DNA of 64,000 nt from JAABTL01 sp964465355 (GTDB lineage: Bacteria; Deinococcota; Deinococci; Deinococcales; Trueperaceae), in contig CAYXJZ010000005.1 of assembly GCA_964465355.1 (NCBI GenBank), positions 6,543 to 70,542 of the forward strand, given 5' to 3'. The translations under genes were made by a program, and so were the position numbers. Shown here one piece after another: positions 43,023-51,898 of this stretch. Below the pieces are notes generated by a model. The model was not told the DNA's origin, did no database searches, and was given only the letters and a program-made list of their open reading frames with translations. How positions within the stretch are numbered: the stretch's first letter is position 1; each line of letters starts with the position of its first letter.

Positions 43023-43364
43023 ATGGCTCAGCATCAGCAGCTCGACGGCGTCTTCCATGCCCTGGCCGATCCCACCCGCCGCCACGTGATCGGCAGGCTG
43101 GCGGCGGGGCCGGCGAGCGTGGGTGAGTTGGCAGCGCCCTTCGACATGGCCTTGCCATCGTTCATGAAGCACATCCGCCATCTCGAGGACGCCGGCTGGA
43201 TCAGCACCCACAAGTCCGGCCGGGTGCGGACCTGTGTGCTCGAACGCGGGCCCTTCGCCGCCGTCGAGACCTGGCTGGATGAACAGCGGGCCATCTGGGA
43301 AGGCCGCACCGACCGCCTCGAGCGGTTCCTCGCGACCACCCTTGCCGAGGAGGCGCAGGAATGA
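43023..43364 (+). CDS. ArsR-family winged-helix regulator
   Basis: The 113-residue protein is an ArsR-type winged helix: VFHALADPTRRHVIGRLAAG, SVGELAAPFDMALPSFMKHI and the wing HKSGRVRTCVLE. No metal-binding cysteine pair of classic ArsR members is present, so it belongs to the group that partners with AHSA1 proteins. It is leaderless (TATAAC 8 bases upstream) and overlaps the next gene (ATGA). Confidence 0.85.
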   Translation: MAQHQQLDGVFHALADPTRRHVIGRLAAGPASVGELAAPFDMALPSFMKHIRHLEDAGWISTHKSGRVRTCVLERGPFAAVETWLDEQRAIWEGRTDRLERFLATTLAEEAQE

Positions 43365-43837
43365 CCACATCCGCACATCCGGAGCTCGACCTCACGATCT
43401 CGCGGGTCATCAAGGCCCCGCGCGCAGCCTTGTGGGCGGCATGGACGAACCCGGCGAGCTTCGAGAAGTGGTGGGTGCCTGCCCCGGCGGTTTGCCGGGT
43501 CCTCGACATGGACCTACGGCCAGGTGGTGGCTTCCGCACCGAGATCAGCGAGGACGGGGGCGACTTCAAGCCGCACATGATGGGCTGCTTCCTTGCCGTC
43601 GACGCCTTCGAACGGATCGTGTTCACCGACGCGCTGGTCGGTGGCTGGCGACCGGCGGAGAACGCCTTCGTGACCGCCGTCATCACCATGAAGGACCACC
43701 CCCTCGGCACGGCGTATCTCGCCACCGCCATGCACCGGAACGCCGACGACCGCGACCAGCACGAGCGGCTCGGCTTCCACGACGGTTGGGGCGCGGTGGT
43801 CGGCCAGCTCGCCGAGCTCGTCGAGCCCAAGGCCTGA
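43361..43837 (+). CDS. SRPBCC (AHSA1-like) ligand-binding protein
   Basis: The 158-residue protein has the START-like fold: LDLTISRVIKAPRAALWAAW, FEKWWVPAP, MDLRPGGGFRTEI and GWGAVVGQLAELV. Such proteins bind hydrophobic ligands and are commonly encoded with an ArsR regulator, as here. Ligand unknown. Start overlaps the regulator stop (ATGA). Confidence 0.86.
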   Translation: MTTSAHPELDLTISRVIKAPRAALWAAWTNPASFEKWWVPAPAVCRVLDMDLRPGGGFRTEISEDGGDFKPHMMGCFLAVDAFERIVFTDALVGGWRPAENAFVTAVITMKDHPLGTAYLATAMHRNADDRDQHERLGFHDGWGAVVGQLAELVEPKA

Positions 43838-43911
43838 GCGGGCCTGGACGAGAACCGCGATGCCCGCCTTGGTCGCCGCCGACGCATCCGACTGAAGGCT
43901 CTCATCCCCCG

Positions 43912-43928
43912 TGCCGACAATGTCGGCA
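43912..43928 (+). promoter_or_regulatory. Perfect palindrome overlapping the start codon of a secreted protein gene
   Basis: TGCCGACA, A, TGTCGGCA (43912-43928), whose last base is the A of the ATG. GACAAT inside it could be the -10 box. Probable operator on a leaderless start. Confidence 0.45.
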
Positions 43929-45076
43929 TGAAGCGCGAACATCTGCGGCCTGCGCCGGCTCCGTTGCTCTTGGCCCTCGCCGCCATGGCGTGGGTCTCGC
44001 CTCCGGTCTCTGCGCAGGCCCTCGATCTGACCAACCACGAGTTCCTTGTCGCGACCATGGTCGTGGTCAGCTACGACCACTACGCCTCCCGCTGCAACCC
44101 ACTGACGCCGTCCGCTGCCGAGCGGGACGAGCTGGACCGCTGGCTTGCGACGAACGCCGTCGATGGTGTGCGGGCGCGGCTGGCGGAGCTGGAGCGGGAT
44201 CCGGAGCAAGCTGAGGCCCTGCGGCAGATCCGCGAGAGGGCGCAGGCGGAGTTCTCGCGGTTGGAGATCGAGCCATGCACGGCTGCGCTGCTGGTGACGC
44301 GCACGGAGGAGGCGGACCTCCGCGCCTCGGCGCCTGCCGTCCTGGCCGCGCTGAGTGCCCAAGGCCAGGCGGGGCAGACCCCTTCCACCCCACCGACCTC
44401 GGCGCAGGCCGACGCCCCGCCGACCCCCACCCACGTCGACATGTCCGCCATCGCCGAGCAGATCGACAGCTTCGGCTTCGACTACACCACGGGCTTCGGC
44501 GTCGGTGGCTTCATGACGATCGAGGTCTACCCCGTCGTGCTCTTCCACAGCGGCGACGCCCTACGCGACATCGGGCAGCTCGGCGCCATGACCAGCATCG
44601 AGGCGGCGCGGCAGGCGAGCCCGGGGGACTGGACCCAGTGGCGACGCAGCGGCGGCGAGGTGGAGCTGCAGACCTCGAACGGTGGCTGGCAGGCCCTGCC
44701 CTTCACCGCCACCTACGGCACGCTGCCGCCCGGCTTCGTCCTAGACGGGCTCTACCGCTCACTCTCCGGTGGGGGCAACGTGGCCATGGGCGGGACCTCC
44801 GTGGTCGCCGCCTGGTCCGACTACCGCTTCTTCCCGGACGGCGTGGTGATCCGCGACCAGGGGGCCGGCGGCTTCGGCGAGTTCATGGACGTCTCCGTGG
44901 CCGTGAGCAGCCTCCCGCCCAGCCAACGCGGGCGCTACGCGGTGGACGGCCTGGTCATCCACCTGCGCTACGACGACGGCAGCGAGGAGCGCAGGATCCT
45001 GGTCACCGACCCGGATGACGACGAGGGCGTGATCTGGCTGGATGGCGTCGCCTACAGCTGGCGGTCGACGAGGTAG
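43928..45076 (+). CDS. Secreted protein of unknown function
   Basis: The 382-residue protein has a signal peptide (about 1-29, cleavage near PVSAQA). Residues about 30-130 are helical with two cysteines (SRCNPLTPS and IEPCTAA); a Pro/Ala/Gln linker follows (about 135-170). The C-terminal domain (about 175-382) has FDYTTGFGVGGFMTIEVYP and ends FPDGVVIRDQGAGGFGEFMD then IWLDGVAYSWRST. No family recognised. A palindrome covers its start. Confidence 0.65.
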   Translation: MKREHLRPAPAPLLLALAAMAWVSPPVSAQALDLTNHEFLVATMVVVSYDHYASRCNPLTPSAAERDELDRWLATNAVDGVRARLAELERDPEQAEALRQIRERAQAEFSRLEIEPCTAALLVTRTEEADLRASAPAVLAALSAQGQAGQTPSTPPTSAQADAPPTPTHVDMSAIAEQIDSFGFDYTTGFGVGGFMTIEVYPVVLFHSGDALRDIGQLGAMTSIEAARQASPGDWTQWRRSGGEVELQTSNGGWQALPFTATYGTLPPGFVLDGLYRSLSGGGNVAMGGTSVVAAWSDYRFFPDGVVIRDQGAGGFGEFMDVSVAVSSLPPSQRGRYAVDGLVIHLRYDDGSEERRILVTDPDDDEGVIWLDGVAYSWRSTR

Positions 45077-45153
45077 GGATGGCGGATTCGGGCATGTGGC
45101 TTCTGGGGTTGGATGCACCCGCCGGAAGTCTCGCCAGTATGAGACATGCGATG

Positions 45154-45180
45154 CACATGTGTTATGGTGGAGCACATGTC
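45154..45180 (+). promoter_or_regulatory. -10 box and repeated CACATGT motifs at the second toxin-antitoxin start
   Basis: TATGGT (45163-45168) is 7 bases before the ATG at 45176, and CACATGT occurs at 45154-45160 and 45174-45180, on either side of the -10 box. Possible operator half-sites. Confidence 0.4.
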
Positions 45181-45406
45181 CAAGATGATCCAGATCCGCA
45201 ACGTCCCGGACGAACTGCACCGCGAAGCCAAGGCACGAGCGGCGCGGGCTGGACTGAGCCTCTCCGACTACCTGCTGCATGAGGTTCGCCGGGTCGTCGA
45301 GGCGCCTCCGGTCGAGGAGGTGCTGGCCCGCCTGGAGGCCAGGCGGCGTCCTCCGCTGACCGAGACGCCGGTAGAGGCGGTGCGAGCCGAGCGGGATTCG
45401 CGTTGA
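45176..45406 (+). CDS. FitA/VapB-like ribbon-helix-helix antitoxin
   Basis: The 76-residue protein has KMIQIRNVPDELHREAKAR, then LSLSDYLLHEVRRVVE, the FitA-type RHH domain, and a basic/acidic tail that would bind the toxin. Leaderless start at 45176, since TATGGT lies 7 bases upstream. Confidence 0.85.
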   Translation: MSKMIQIRNVPDELHREAKARAARAGLSLSDYLLHEVRRVVEAPPVEEVLARLEARRRPPLTETPVEAVRAERDSR

Positions 45407-45804
45407 TCGTCGTCGACGCATCCGTACTCGTCGATCTGCTCCTGGGCGGAACGGGGGAGGCCGGACGGGCGCTGGCCGAGCGGTTCAGGGCCGGTGAGGT
45501 CGTCTGCGCGCCGCATCTGATCGACGCAGAGGTCGGACAGGTGCTGCGCCGTTACGTGCTGCGCGGCGATCTCCAAGCGCCGGACGTCGAGTCGCTCATC
45601 GATGCGCTGGCCGACCTGCCGGTCCAGCGGTATCCGCACACCGGCTTGCTCGGCCGCGCGTTCCAGTTGCGGGCGAACGTGACGATCTACGATGGCCTCT
45701 ACCTGGCGTTGGCTGAAGTGCTGACATGTCCCTTGCTGACCGGGGATCGGGCCCTGGCTGCCGTTCCAGGCTGCAGCGCCGTCGTGGTGGTTGATCCACG
45801 CTGA
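45403..45804 (+). CDS. PIN domain ribonuclease toxin (VapC/FitB-like)
   Basis: The 133-residue PIN protein has D5 (VVDASVL), E43 (IDAEVGQVLRRY), D97 (YDGLYLALAE) and a later LLTGDRAL. Start is TTG at 45403, overlapping the antitoxin stop (TTGA). Intact acidic residues suggest it is active. Confidence 0.85.
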   Translation: MIVVDASVLVDLLLGGTGEAGRALAERFRAGEVVCAPHLIDAEVGQVLRRYVLRGDLQAPDVESLIDALADLPVQRYPHTGLLGRAFQLRANVTIYDGLYLALAEVLTCPLLTGDRALAAVPGCSAVVVVDPR

Positions 45805-45886
45805 AGGGCTACGGCAGCGGTGACGGACGCGTGCGTGTCGGCGGGCACCGGCCCCGCGCCGCTCACGACAAGCTCGCGACCTGGCT

Positions 45887-47005
45887 CTACACCAACCCCC
45901 GTCTGCGCAGCCATGCACGGCTGCCCAGAGCCGCCAACCCAAGCGCCACGGCCAGCCCTCCGGCCGCCCATCGCCAGTCGGCCGGGGGCAGCAGCCCCCA
46001 CAGCAGGCCAGCCACCGCAGCCACCGACAGCAACGGCAGGAAGACGGCCGCCGTCACCGCCGTCGCCCGGCTGCTCTGCATCTGCCGGTGGGCCAGCGCG
46101 GAGGCGTAGCCCCGTTGCAGGCTCTCGGTCATCCGCCGTAGGCCGCCTGCCAGCTCCAGCACCTCGAAGGCCTGGTCGGCCACGGCCAGCAGCAATCCCT
46201 TGGCCCTCTCGCCCAAGGGCGGGGGGTCGGCATGGCGCAAGGCGTTGGCGACGTCGACCATGGGCAGCGCAGCGCGTTCGAGCAGCACCAGCTCGCGCTC
46301 CACGTCCATGACCTGCGACAGCGTCGCCGGGCCGGCCGCATCGGGCCCGTCCTCCTCCAACTCCTCCAGCGACTCGCTCAAGGCAGCCACCGCTACAAGG
46401 CCCTGCTCCACCACCAGGTCGAGAACGGTGGCGGCCAGGTGGCCGGCCCCCAGATGCCGGCTCAGGCCGCTGTCTTGGCGCAGACGTGCGCGCAGCCCTT
46501 CGATGACCGGACTGGGTTGCTCCTGGATGGTGACCAGCACCTCGCCCTGCAGCAGCAGCGTGAGCTGGTCCTGGTGCAGCGCGGCCGGTGCGTCGAAGGC
46601 GGCGGGCGACACACGGTGCACCTGCAGCCGCAGTCGCAGGTAGCCCTCGCCATGCACCACCCGCGGTCGACCACCCACCTGAGCGATCTCCTCGAGGCAC
46701 AAGGGATCGAGATGCATGGTCTGGCCGATGGCCCGCAGGGCGGCCAGATCGTGCACGCCGCTCAGGTCCAGCCAGTGCATGCGGCCGCCCGGCTCGGCCA
46801 TGGCCTGCATGGCGTCCTCGATGGGCACCTCGCGCAGCTCCTCCACCCCATCGCTGCCGAAGCTGAGCAGGGTGGCGCGCACCTGGGCGTCGCGCTCTGG
46901 GCCGGTGTAGTGCAGCTCACCCGGCGCCTGACCCACCTTGGCCAGGTTGGGCGCCAGCGGCTCGCGGTGGCGGCGAAGCGGACGGTGGCGGCGGCGAAGG
47001 CTCAT
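45887..47005 (-). CDS. CorA-like transport protein without the GMN motif
   Basis: The 372-residue protein has the CorA-type large N-terminal cytoplasmic domain (LLLQGEVLVTIQEQPSPVI; long helix about 195-300) and two C-terminal helices (about 318-337, 343-362). In CorA the loop after helix one has G-M-N as ion selectivity filter; here that region reads AGLLWGLLPPADW, without it. It may transport another ion or not transport. It is the last gene of the DUF432-mscS-corA operon and overlaps mscS (ATGA). Confidence 0.72.
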   Translation of the reverse strand: MSLRRRHRPLRRHREPLAPNLAKVGQAPGELHYTGPERDAQVRATLLSFGSDGVEELREVPIEDAMQAMAEPGGRMHWLDLSGVHDLAALRAIGQTMHLDPLCLEEIAQVGGRPRVVHGEGYLRLRLQVHRVSPAAFDAPAALHQDQLTLLLQGEVLVTIQEQPSPVIEGLRARLRQDSGLSRHLGAGHLAATVLDLVVEQGLVAVAALSESLEELEEDGPDAAGPATLSQVMDVERELVLLERAALPMVDVANALRHADPPPLGERAKGLLLAVADQAFEVLELAGGLRRMTESLQRGYASALAHRQMQSSRATAVTAAVFLPLLSVAAVAGLLWGLLPPADWRWAAGGLAVALGLAALGSRAWLRRRGLV

Positions 47006-47862
47006 GCCCGCTCACCGCTCTGCGGGTCCACCAGCCGCACGCTCAGTGGCATGGCCCCTGGCTGCAAGGTGGTCTGCGGGAAGGGGATCTCGATGCCGGA
47101 TGCCTCAAGCGCCTCCTTGACCTCACGGGTGATGGAGTTCTGCAAAGCCAGCAGGTTCTCGCTCTTGGCCCACAGCATGAAGGTGTAGTCGATGGAGGAT
47201 GCGCCGAAGCCGCGAGAGACCAGTTGCGGCGCCGGCTCGTCGAGGCACAACGGGTTGCGGTGGGCCACCTCGAACATCGTCTGCTGCAGCTTGCCGAGGT
47301 CGGTGTCGTAGGCCACGCCGAGCACCAGGTCGAAGCGGCGCAAGGGGAAGCGGTTGAGGCTGAGGATCTCGCTCTTCACCATCGCCTCGTTGGGGATGCG
47401 CACCAGCAGGTTGTCGAAGGTGCGCAGCTTGGTCGACAACAGGTCGACCGACAGGACCTCGCCGGTGCGGCCGCCCACGGTGATGACGTCGCCCGGTTGC
47501 ACAGCCCGTTCCAGGATGAGGAAGAGGCCGGAGATGAGGTTGGAGGCCGAGGTCTGCGATGCGAAGCCGATGGCCACCGTGACGATGCCGGCTGCGCCGA
47601 GCAGCACGGTGAAGTCCATGCCGAACTGGCGCAGCGCGGAGACGACGAAGAGCGTCATGACGCCGTAGCTGGCGAAGCGCGCCAGCATCAGCCGCTGGCC
47701 CTTCTCCAAATGACCGAGGGCGTGCATGAGGCCGAAGCGCGCCGCGCGCGACAGCAGGAAGCCGAGCAGCAGGTAGACGGCGGCCCGCAGCACGCGCGCC
47801 CAGGTGGCCGGGTCGCTGAGGACGGCCAGGACGGCCAGGCCTTGTTGGATCTCGTCGTTCAT
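47002..47862 (-). CDS. mscS: MscS-type mechanosensitive channel
   Basis: The 286-residue protein has two helices, then the pore helix TM3 (LLGAAGIVTVAIGFASQTSA, Ala/Gly packing), and the beta domain with GDVITVGGRTGEVLSVDLLS and TKLRTFDNLLVRIPN. It would open under membrane tension on osmotic downshock. The ATG overlaps the DUF432 stop (ATGA) and its own stop overlaps the CorA-like start. Confidence 0.93.
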   Translation of the reverse strand: MNDEIQQGLAVLAVLSDPATWARVLRAAVYLLLGFLLSRAARFGLMHALGHLEKGQRLMLARFASYGVMTLFVVSALRQFGMDFTVLLGAAGIVTVAIGFASQTSASNLISGLFLILERAVQPGDVITVGGRTGEVLSVDLLSTKLRTFDNLLVRIPNEAMVKSEILSLNRFPLRRFDLVLGVAYDTDLGKLQQTMFEVAHRNPLCLDEPAPQLVSRGFGASSIDYTFMLWAKSENLLALQNSITREVKEALEASGIEIPFPQTTLQPGAMPLSVRLVDPQSGERA

Positions 47863-48788
47863 CCGTCGTCCCCTCGGAAGAAGCGGCTGAAGGCGCGCAT
47901 GACGATATTGCCCACCACCGGCGTGCGCGGCGGCGCCAGCTTCTCGGCGGCCGTGAGGGTGGACATCGCCGTACCGGCCAGGGCTTGGCGATCGGTGCGC
48001 ACCTCGGCGAAGTCGCCGTCGGCCTCCCTGCGGAAGAGGACGCCGTCGGTGAGCAGCCTTCCGTTGGCGTCCACGTAGAGCGAGAGCTGAGGCATGGGCA
48101 CTTGCACGCGCTGCACCTGCAGCAGGTCGTCGGCGTCGTTCTGGATGCTCAGCGGTGTCACCGCCCGGTGCGGACGCAGCGGCAGGTCGGCGAAGACCAG
48201 CCGCCCGGCGGTGCGCACCGCGTAGCACAGCTCTCCCTCGCGGGTGGATGGTCCGAACCAGGTGTCAGACGGACGATGGGTGGGCAGATCGGCCAGCAGC
48301 ACCTGCTTGCCGTCGCCGCCCCGCCGCTTGCTGCCGCTGCCCTGCACCGTCAGCGCCATCCAGGTGGGGGTGCTGATGTAGATGGTGACGCGCTCGCCGG
48401 GCGGCACCGCCAGCGAGGACTCGGGACGGATGACCACCGGTCGGGGTGCCAGCCTCGGGCTGACCAGGATGCTGTCTGGGCTGTCGGCGAAGCTGAAGCG
48501 CACCTGCGGCGCGCCATCGGGCAGTTCGGCCACGTCGACGCGGCGCGGCCACTGCCCCACCGGCGCGTAGGCGTCCGCATCCTGTTGGTGCCACAGGCGC
48601 CAGTCGGTCCTTGAGCGCGCGGCGTAGGCCGTGCTCGGACCGGCGCGCCAGCGACCCGCCTGGCCTGGTTCGAGGCTGAGGTTGCCCCACCAACGCGGAT
48701 CGGATGGACCCTGTTCGCCACCTGAGGGGGTCTCGAGCGGGGCCTCACCCGCCCGCGCCTCCTGCTCGAGCGTGGCTTCGTTCTCCAT
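47859..48788 (-). CDS. DUF432 protein, partner of MscS
   Basis: The 309-residue protein matches DUF432 in its central part (FSFADSPDSILVSPRLAPRP, PPGERVTIYISTPTWM, LSIQNDADDLLQVQRVQVP and YVDANGRLLTD). It is soluble with an acidic N-terminus. DUF432 genes are known next to mscS in other genomes, and function is unknown. Leaderless: TACCCT 7 bases before the ATG. It heads the operon. Confidence 0.8.
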   Translation of the reverse strand: MENEATLEQEARAGEAPLETPSGGEQGPSDPRWWGNLSLEPGQAGRWRAGPSTAYAARSRTDWRLWHQQDADAYAPVGQWPRRVDVAELPDGAPQVRFSFADSPDSILVSPRLAPRPVVIRPESSLAVPPGERVTIYISTPTWMALTVQGSGSKRRGGDGKQVLLADLPTHRPSDTWFGPSTREGELCYAVRTAGRLVFADLPLRPHRAVTPLSIQNDADDLLQVQRVQVPMPQLSLYVDANGRLLTDGVLFRREADGDFAEVRTDRQALAGTAMSTLTAAEKLAPPRTPVVGNIVMRAFSRFFRGDDG

Positions 48789-48902
48789 ACCCCACAGGGT
48801 AGCCGTCAGGGGTGGCGTGTGTGCACGGGTGCCCGGTCGGCGTGGTGATGGACGACGCGGGTCACCGCTGCCGCTGAGGGCCTGTGCGTACGATGGTGGC
48901 TG
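48789..48902. promoter_or_regulatory. Divergent leaderless promoters of DUF432 and pfkB
   Basis: TACCCT on the minus strand (48801-48796) is 7 bases before the DUF432 ATG; TACGAT (48889-48894) is 8 bases before the pfkB ATG. Confidence 0.55.
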
Positions 48903-49889
48903 ATGCAGCCACCGTCCGAGGCCCCCCAGGTTCGCCCCCTACTGGTGGTCGGCGACTTCGTTTGGGACGTGCTGATCCGCACGGAGACCGAGCTTCTGCG
49001 AGGCGGCGACACCTTCGGTCGGGTGGAGCTGGCGCCTGGTGGCAGCGCTGCCAACGCAGCCGTCTGGGCGCGGCGCTGTGGCCTGCCCACCCGCTTCGTC
49101 GGCAAGGTGGGCGACGACCGCTTCGCCGACCTGGCCGCCAACGAGCTGCGCGACGAGGGCGTGGAGGCCACGCTGCTGCGCGACCCGGCCCACCCCACTG
49201 GCACGGTGGCGGTGTGGATCGACGAGCACGGTCAGCGCTCCATGGTCTCGGGCAAGGGCGCCGACCACATGCTGCGGCCGGATGAGCTGCCCGAGGATTG
49301 GCTGCGCAGCGCGGCGCACCTGCACCTCTCCGCCTGGTCCTGCTTCGACGACCCGCCACGCTCCGCCGTGCAGCGGGCGGCTGCGTTGGTCAAGGAAGCC
49401 GGCGGCACCGTGTCATTCGACCCTGGCTCCTTCCAGATGATCGAGCAGATGGGTGTGCCAGACTTCCTGCGCATGGCGCAGGCGCTGGAGCCGGTGGTGC
49501 TCTTCCCCAACGTGGACGAAGGTCGGGTGCTCTCCGGCCAGCGTGAGCCGTCGGCGATGGTGCAGGTGCTGGCACGGCTGTTCCCCGGGGCCGTCATCGC
49601 GCTCAAGCTGGACCGCGACGGCGCGTTGCTGCTCGAACCGGACGGACGGCTGACCCCACTGCCGAGCAGCGAGGAGCCGGCGCTTGACGCCACCGGCGCC
49701 GGCGACACCTTCGCCGGGGCCTTCCTCAGCCGCTGGTTGCGGGGCGTGCCCGCCGCCGAGGCTGGGCGCTTCGCGGTGGCGGTGTCGAACTGGGTGGTGG
49801 GGCAGGTGGGGGCGCGGCCGGCGGTGGATGGGGGATTGCGGGGGCTGTTGGGTGGGAAGGCCAAGCCAGTGGATCTGTCTCGGCCTTGA
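48903..49889 (+). CDS. PfkB family sugar kinase
   Basis: The 328-residue kinase has the ribokinase fold: VVGDFVWDVL, PGGSAANAAVWARRCGL (substrate-binding GG) and the ATP/anion hole DATGAGDTFAGAFLS with catalytic Asp. Substrate not readable; ribose, fructose and nucleoside sugars are possible. Leaderless start. It is divergent from the DUF432 operon and converges on an NYN pseudogene. Confidence 0.88.
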   Translation: MQPPSEAPQVRPLLVVGDFVWDVLIRTETELLRGGDTFGRVELAPGGSAANAAVWARRCGLPTRFVGKVGDDRFADLAANELRDEGVEATLLRDPAHPTGTVAVWIDEHGQRSMVSGKGADHMLRPDELPEDWLRSAAHLHLSAWSCFDDPPRSAVQRAAALVKEAGGTVSFDPGSFQMIEQMGVPDFLRMAQALEPVVLFPNVDEGRVLSGQREPSAMVQVLARLFPGAVIALKLDRDGALLLEPDGRLTPLPSSEEPALDATGAGDTFAGAFLSRWLRGVPAAEAGRFAVAVSNWVVGQVGARPAVDGGLRGLLGGKAKPVDLSRP

Positions 49890-49930
49890 TCGCGCTACGG
49901 CAGGCGTTGGGTAGGCGTCTGGGTAGGTAA

Positions 49931-49958
49931 AAGGAAACCCGGCGTCAAAGACGCCGGG
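49931..49958 (-). terminator. Terminator downstream of the NYN pseudogene
   Basis: CCCGGCGTC (49938-49946) and GACGCCGGG (49950-49958), 9 bp with loop AAA; on the minus strand it is followed by TTTCCTTTT, a good T-tract. Confidence 0.75.
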
Positions 49959-50018
49959 CGCTATGGTCGAAGTGTATCGGTCGGGCGCAGTTAGGTCAAG
50001 GTGCTCGGTACACAACGA

Positions 50019-50613
50019 TCACCACGACGGTGGTTTCCTGATGCTAGGACCGATGGTTCCGGGAAGTTGGTGTGCATACAGGTCGGCCGGACTGAGCCGA
50101 TACGACCAGTGGCCCCCCACACCTTCGTCAGGGAGGGTGATCCGCCTGCTGGTCAGACCGGATGTAGGGTTGACCAGCCCAACGGGTACCCGCGTCTTGG
50201 TGAAGGCGATGGGATAAACCAGGTCGCTGTCGTTGCTGATGACCACATCAGCGTCGACTGCAGCGGTCAGCACATCGATCAGTAGGTGCGAAGCGAGGTT
50301 CACATCCGATCCCTTCTCCTCCCGGCGAGCCACAGAGGCCATAGCTGATGCGGGTGGCGGAGCCAGAACTCCTCAGGGCTCTCAGGTAGACATCTTGCTT
50401 TCTTTGCGCGTCCGGATCGTCGGCGCCACTGACGCGGGCAGTGCAATAGGTGACGCTCTCGACGACGGCCTGAGTCCAGGGGGCTCGCTGGGCGACAAGG
50501 GTCTTGGCCAAGCCCAAGAGATCCAACCATCTCCAACCTTGAGTTGATCGCCCGCATTGGCCCCGGGCGCCGTAGTACACGTTGAAGCCATCCACGTAGA
50601 CGCCGACCTTCAC
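50019..50613 (-). pseudogene. NYN domain protein (PIN-like nuclease), deleted and frameshifted
   Basis: The first frame gives VGVYVDGFNVYYGARGQCG (the NYN motif) and VYCTARVSG, QRKQDVYLRAL, up to ISYG near 50340. A different frame then gives ARREEKGSDVNLASHLLIDV, VISNDSDL and VPVGLVNP, the second half of the family. About 35-40 residues between the halves (from ISYG to ARREEKG) are missing and the frame changes at that joint. Thus a deletion pseudogene. The terminator at 49931-49958 remains. Confidence 0.8.
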
Positions 50614-50683
50614 GCCTGAACTCTAGGAAGCTCGGCCATGATCGTGCGCGGCGAACTTGGCTCGAGCCAAGACATCCTGGGCC

Positions 50684-51898
50684 TCAGTCCTCCAGATGCC
50701 CCATCTTCTCCCGCTTGGTCGCCAGGTAGGCCTCGTTGTACGGGTTGCGGCCAGCATGCAGCGGCAGCCGCTCGACCACTTCCAGGCCGAAGCCCTGCAA
50801 GGCCACCACCTTGCGCGGGTTGTTGGTCAGCAGCCGCATGCTGCGCACGCCAAGGTCGCGCAGCATCTGTGCGCCGATGCCATAGTCGCGCAGGTCGGCG
50901 CCGAAGCCCAGCTGCTCGTTGGCCTCGACGGTGTCGGCCCCCTGGTCCTGGAGCGCGTAGGCCTTGAGCTTGTTGAGCAGGCCGATGCCGCGGCCCTCCT
51001 GCCGCAGGTAGACCAGCACCCCGCGGCCGGCCTCGGCGATGGCCGCCAGCGCCGCGTCGCGCTGGAAGCCGCAGTCGCAGCGCAGACTGTGCAGCGCGTC
51101 GCCGGTGAGGCACTCGGAGTGCATGCGCACCAGCACGGGTTCGTCGCCGCCCAGGTCGCCCAGCACCAAGGCCAGGTGCTCGGTGCCGTGCAGCCGGTCC
51201 TGGTAGCCCCGCACCCTGAACTCGGCCCACGGCGTCGGCAGCTTGGCCTCGGCCACCGGCAGGACGAAGGCCTCTGCCTCCAGGCGGTGGGCGATGAGGT
51301 CGGCGATGCTGCCCACCTTGAGGCCGTGCTGTTCGGCGAAGACCAGCAGCTCGGGCAGGCGCATCATGCTGCCGTCGTCGTGCATGAGCTCGCTGATGCC
51401 GGCCACCGGCTGCAGACCTGCCAGGCGACACAGATCGACGGCGGCCTCGGTGTGGCCGGCGCGGCGCAGCACCCCGCCCTCGCGGGCGCGCAGGGGGAAG
51501 ACGTGGCCAGGGCGGCCGAAATCGGCGGCGCTGGCGCCCTCGCGCGCGGCGAGGCGGATGGTGTGCGCGCGGTCGGCAGCCGAGATCCCGGTGCTCACGC
51601 CCTCGGTGGCCTCGATGCTCACGGTGAAGGCGGTCTCGCGGCGCGAGCGGTTGTGCTGCACCATCGGCGGCAGCTCCAGCCGGTCGGCCAGCTCGTTGCT
51701 CATCGACAGGCAGACGATGCCGCCCGTATGGCGGATGGTGAAGGCCAGCAGGGCGGTGGTGGCGTGCTCGGCTGCGAAGACGAGGTCGCCCTCGTTCTCT
51801 CGCTGCTCGTCGTCCACCACGATGATCGGCCGGCCGGCGCGCAGTTCGCTGAGCAGCTCCGGTACGGTCGCCAGGCCAGGGGTGCTGTCAGTGGCCAT
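50684..51898 (-). CDS. ribBA: Bifunctional riboflavin enzyme RibBA
   Basis: Residues 1-200 are 3,4-dihydroxy-2-butanone 4-phosphate synthase (VVDDEQRENEGDLVFAAEH, RRAGHTEAAVDLCRLAGL) and 201-404 are GTP cyclohydrolase II (RVRGYQDRLHG, Zn site ECLTGDALHSLRCDCGFQ, YLRQEGRGIGLLNKLKAY). Together they supply both precursors of riboflavin. The ATG overlaps the ribE stop by 11 bases, so it is translated last in ribD-ribE-ribBA. Confidence 0.96.
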   Translation of the reverse strand: MATDSTPGLATVPELLSELRAGRPIIVVDDEQRENEGDLVFAAEHATTALLAFTIRHTGGIVCLSMSNELADRLELPPMVQHNRSRRETAFTVSIEATEGVSTGISAADRAHTIRLAAREGASAADFGRPGHVFPLRAREGGVLRRAGHTEAAVDLCRLAGLQPVAGISELMHDDGSMMRLPELLVFAEQHGLKVGSIADLIAHRLEAEAFVLPVAEAKLPTPWAEFRVRGYQDRLHGTEHLALVLGDLGGDEPVLVRMHSECLTGDALHSLRCDCGFQRDAALAAIAEAGRGVLVYLRQEGRGIGLLNKLKAYALQDQGADTVEANEQLGFGADLRDYGIGAQMLRDLGVRSMRLLTNNPRKVVALQGFGLEVVERLPLHAGRNPYNEAYLATKREKMGHLED

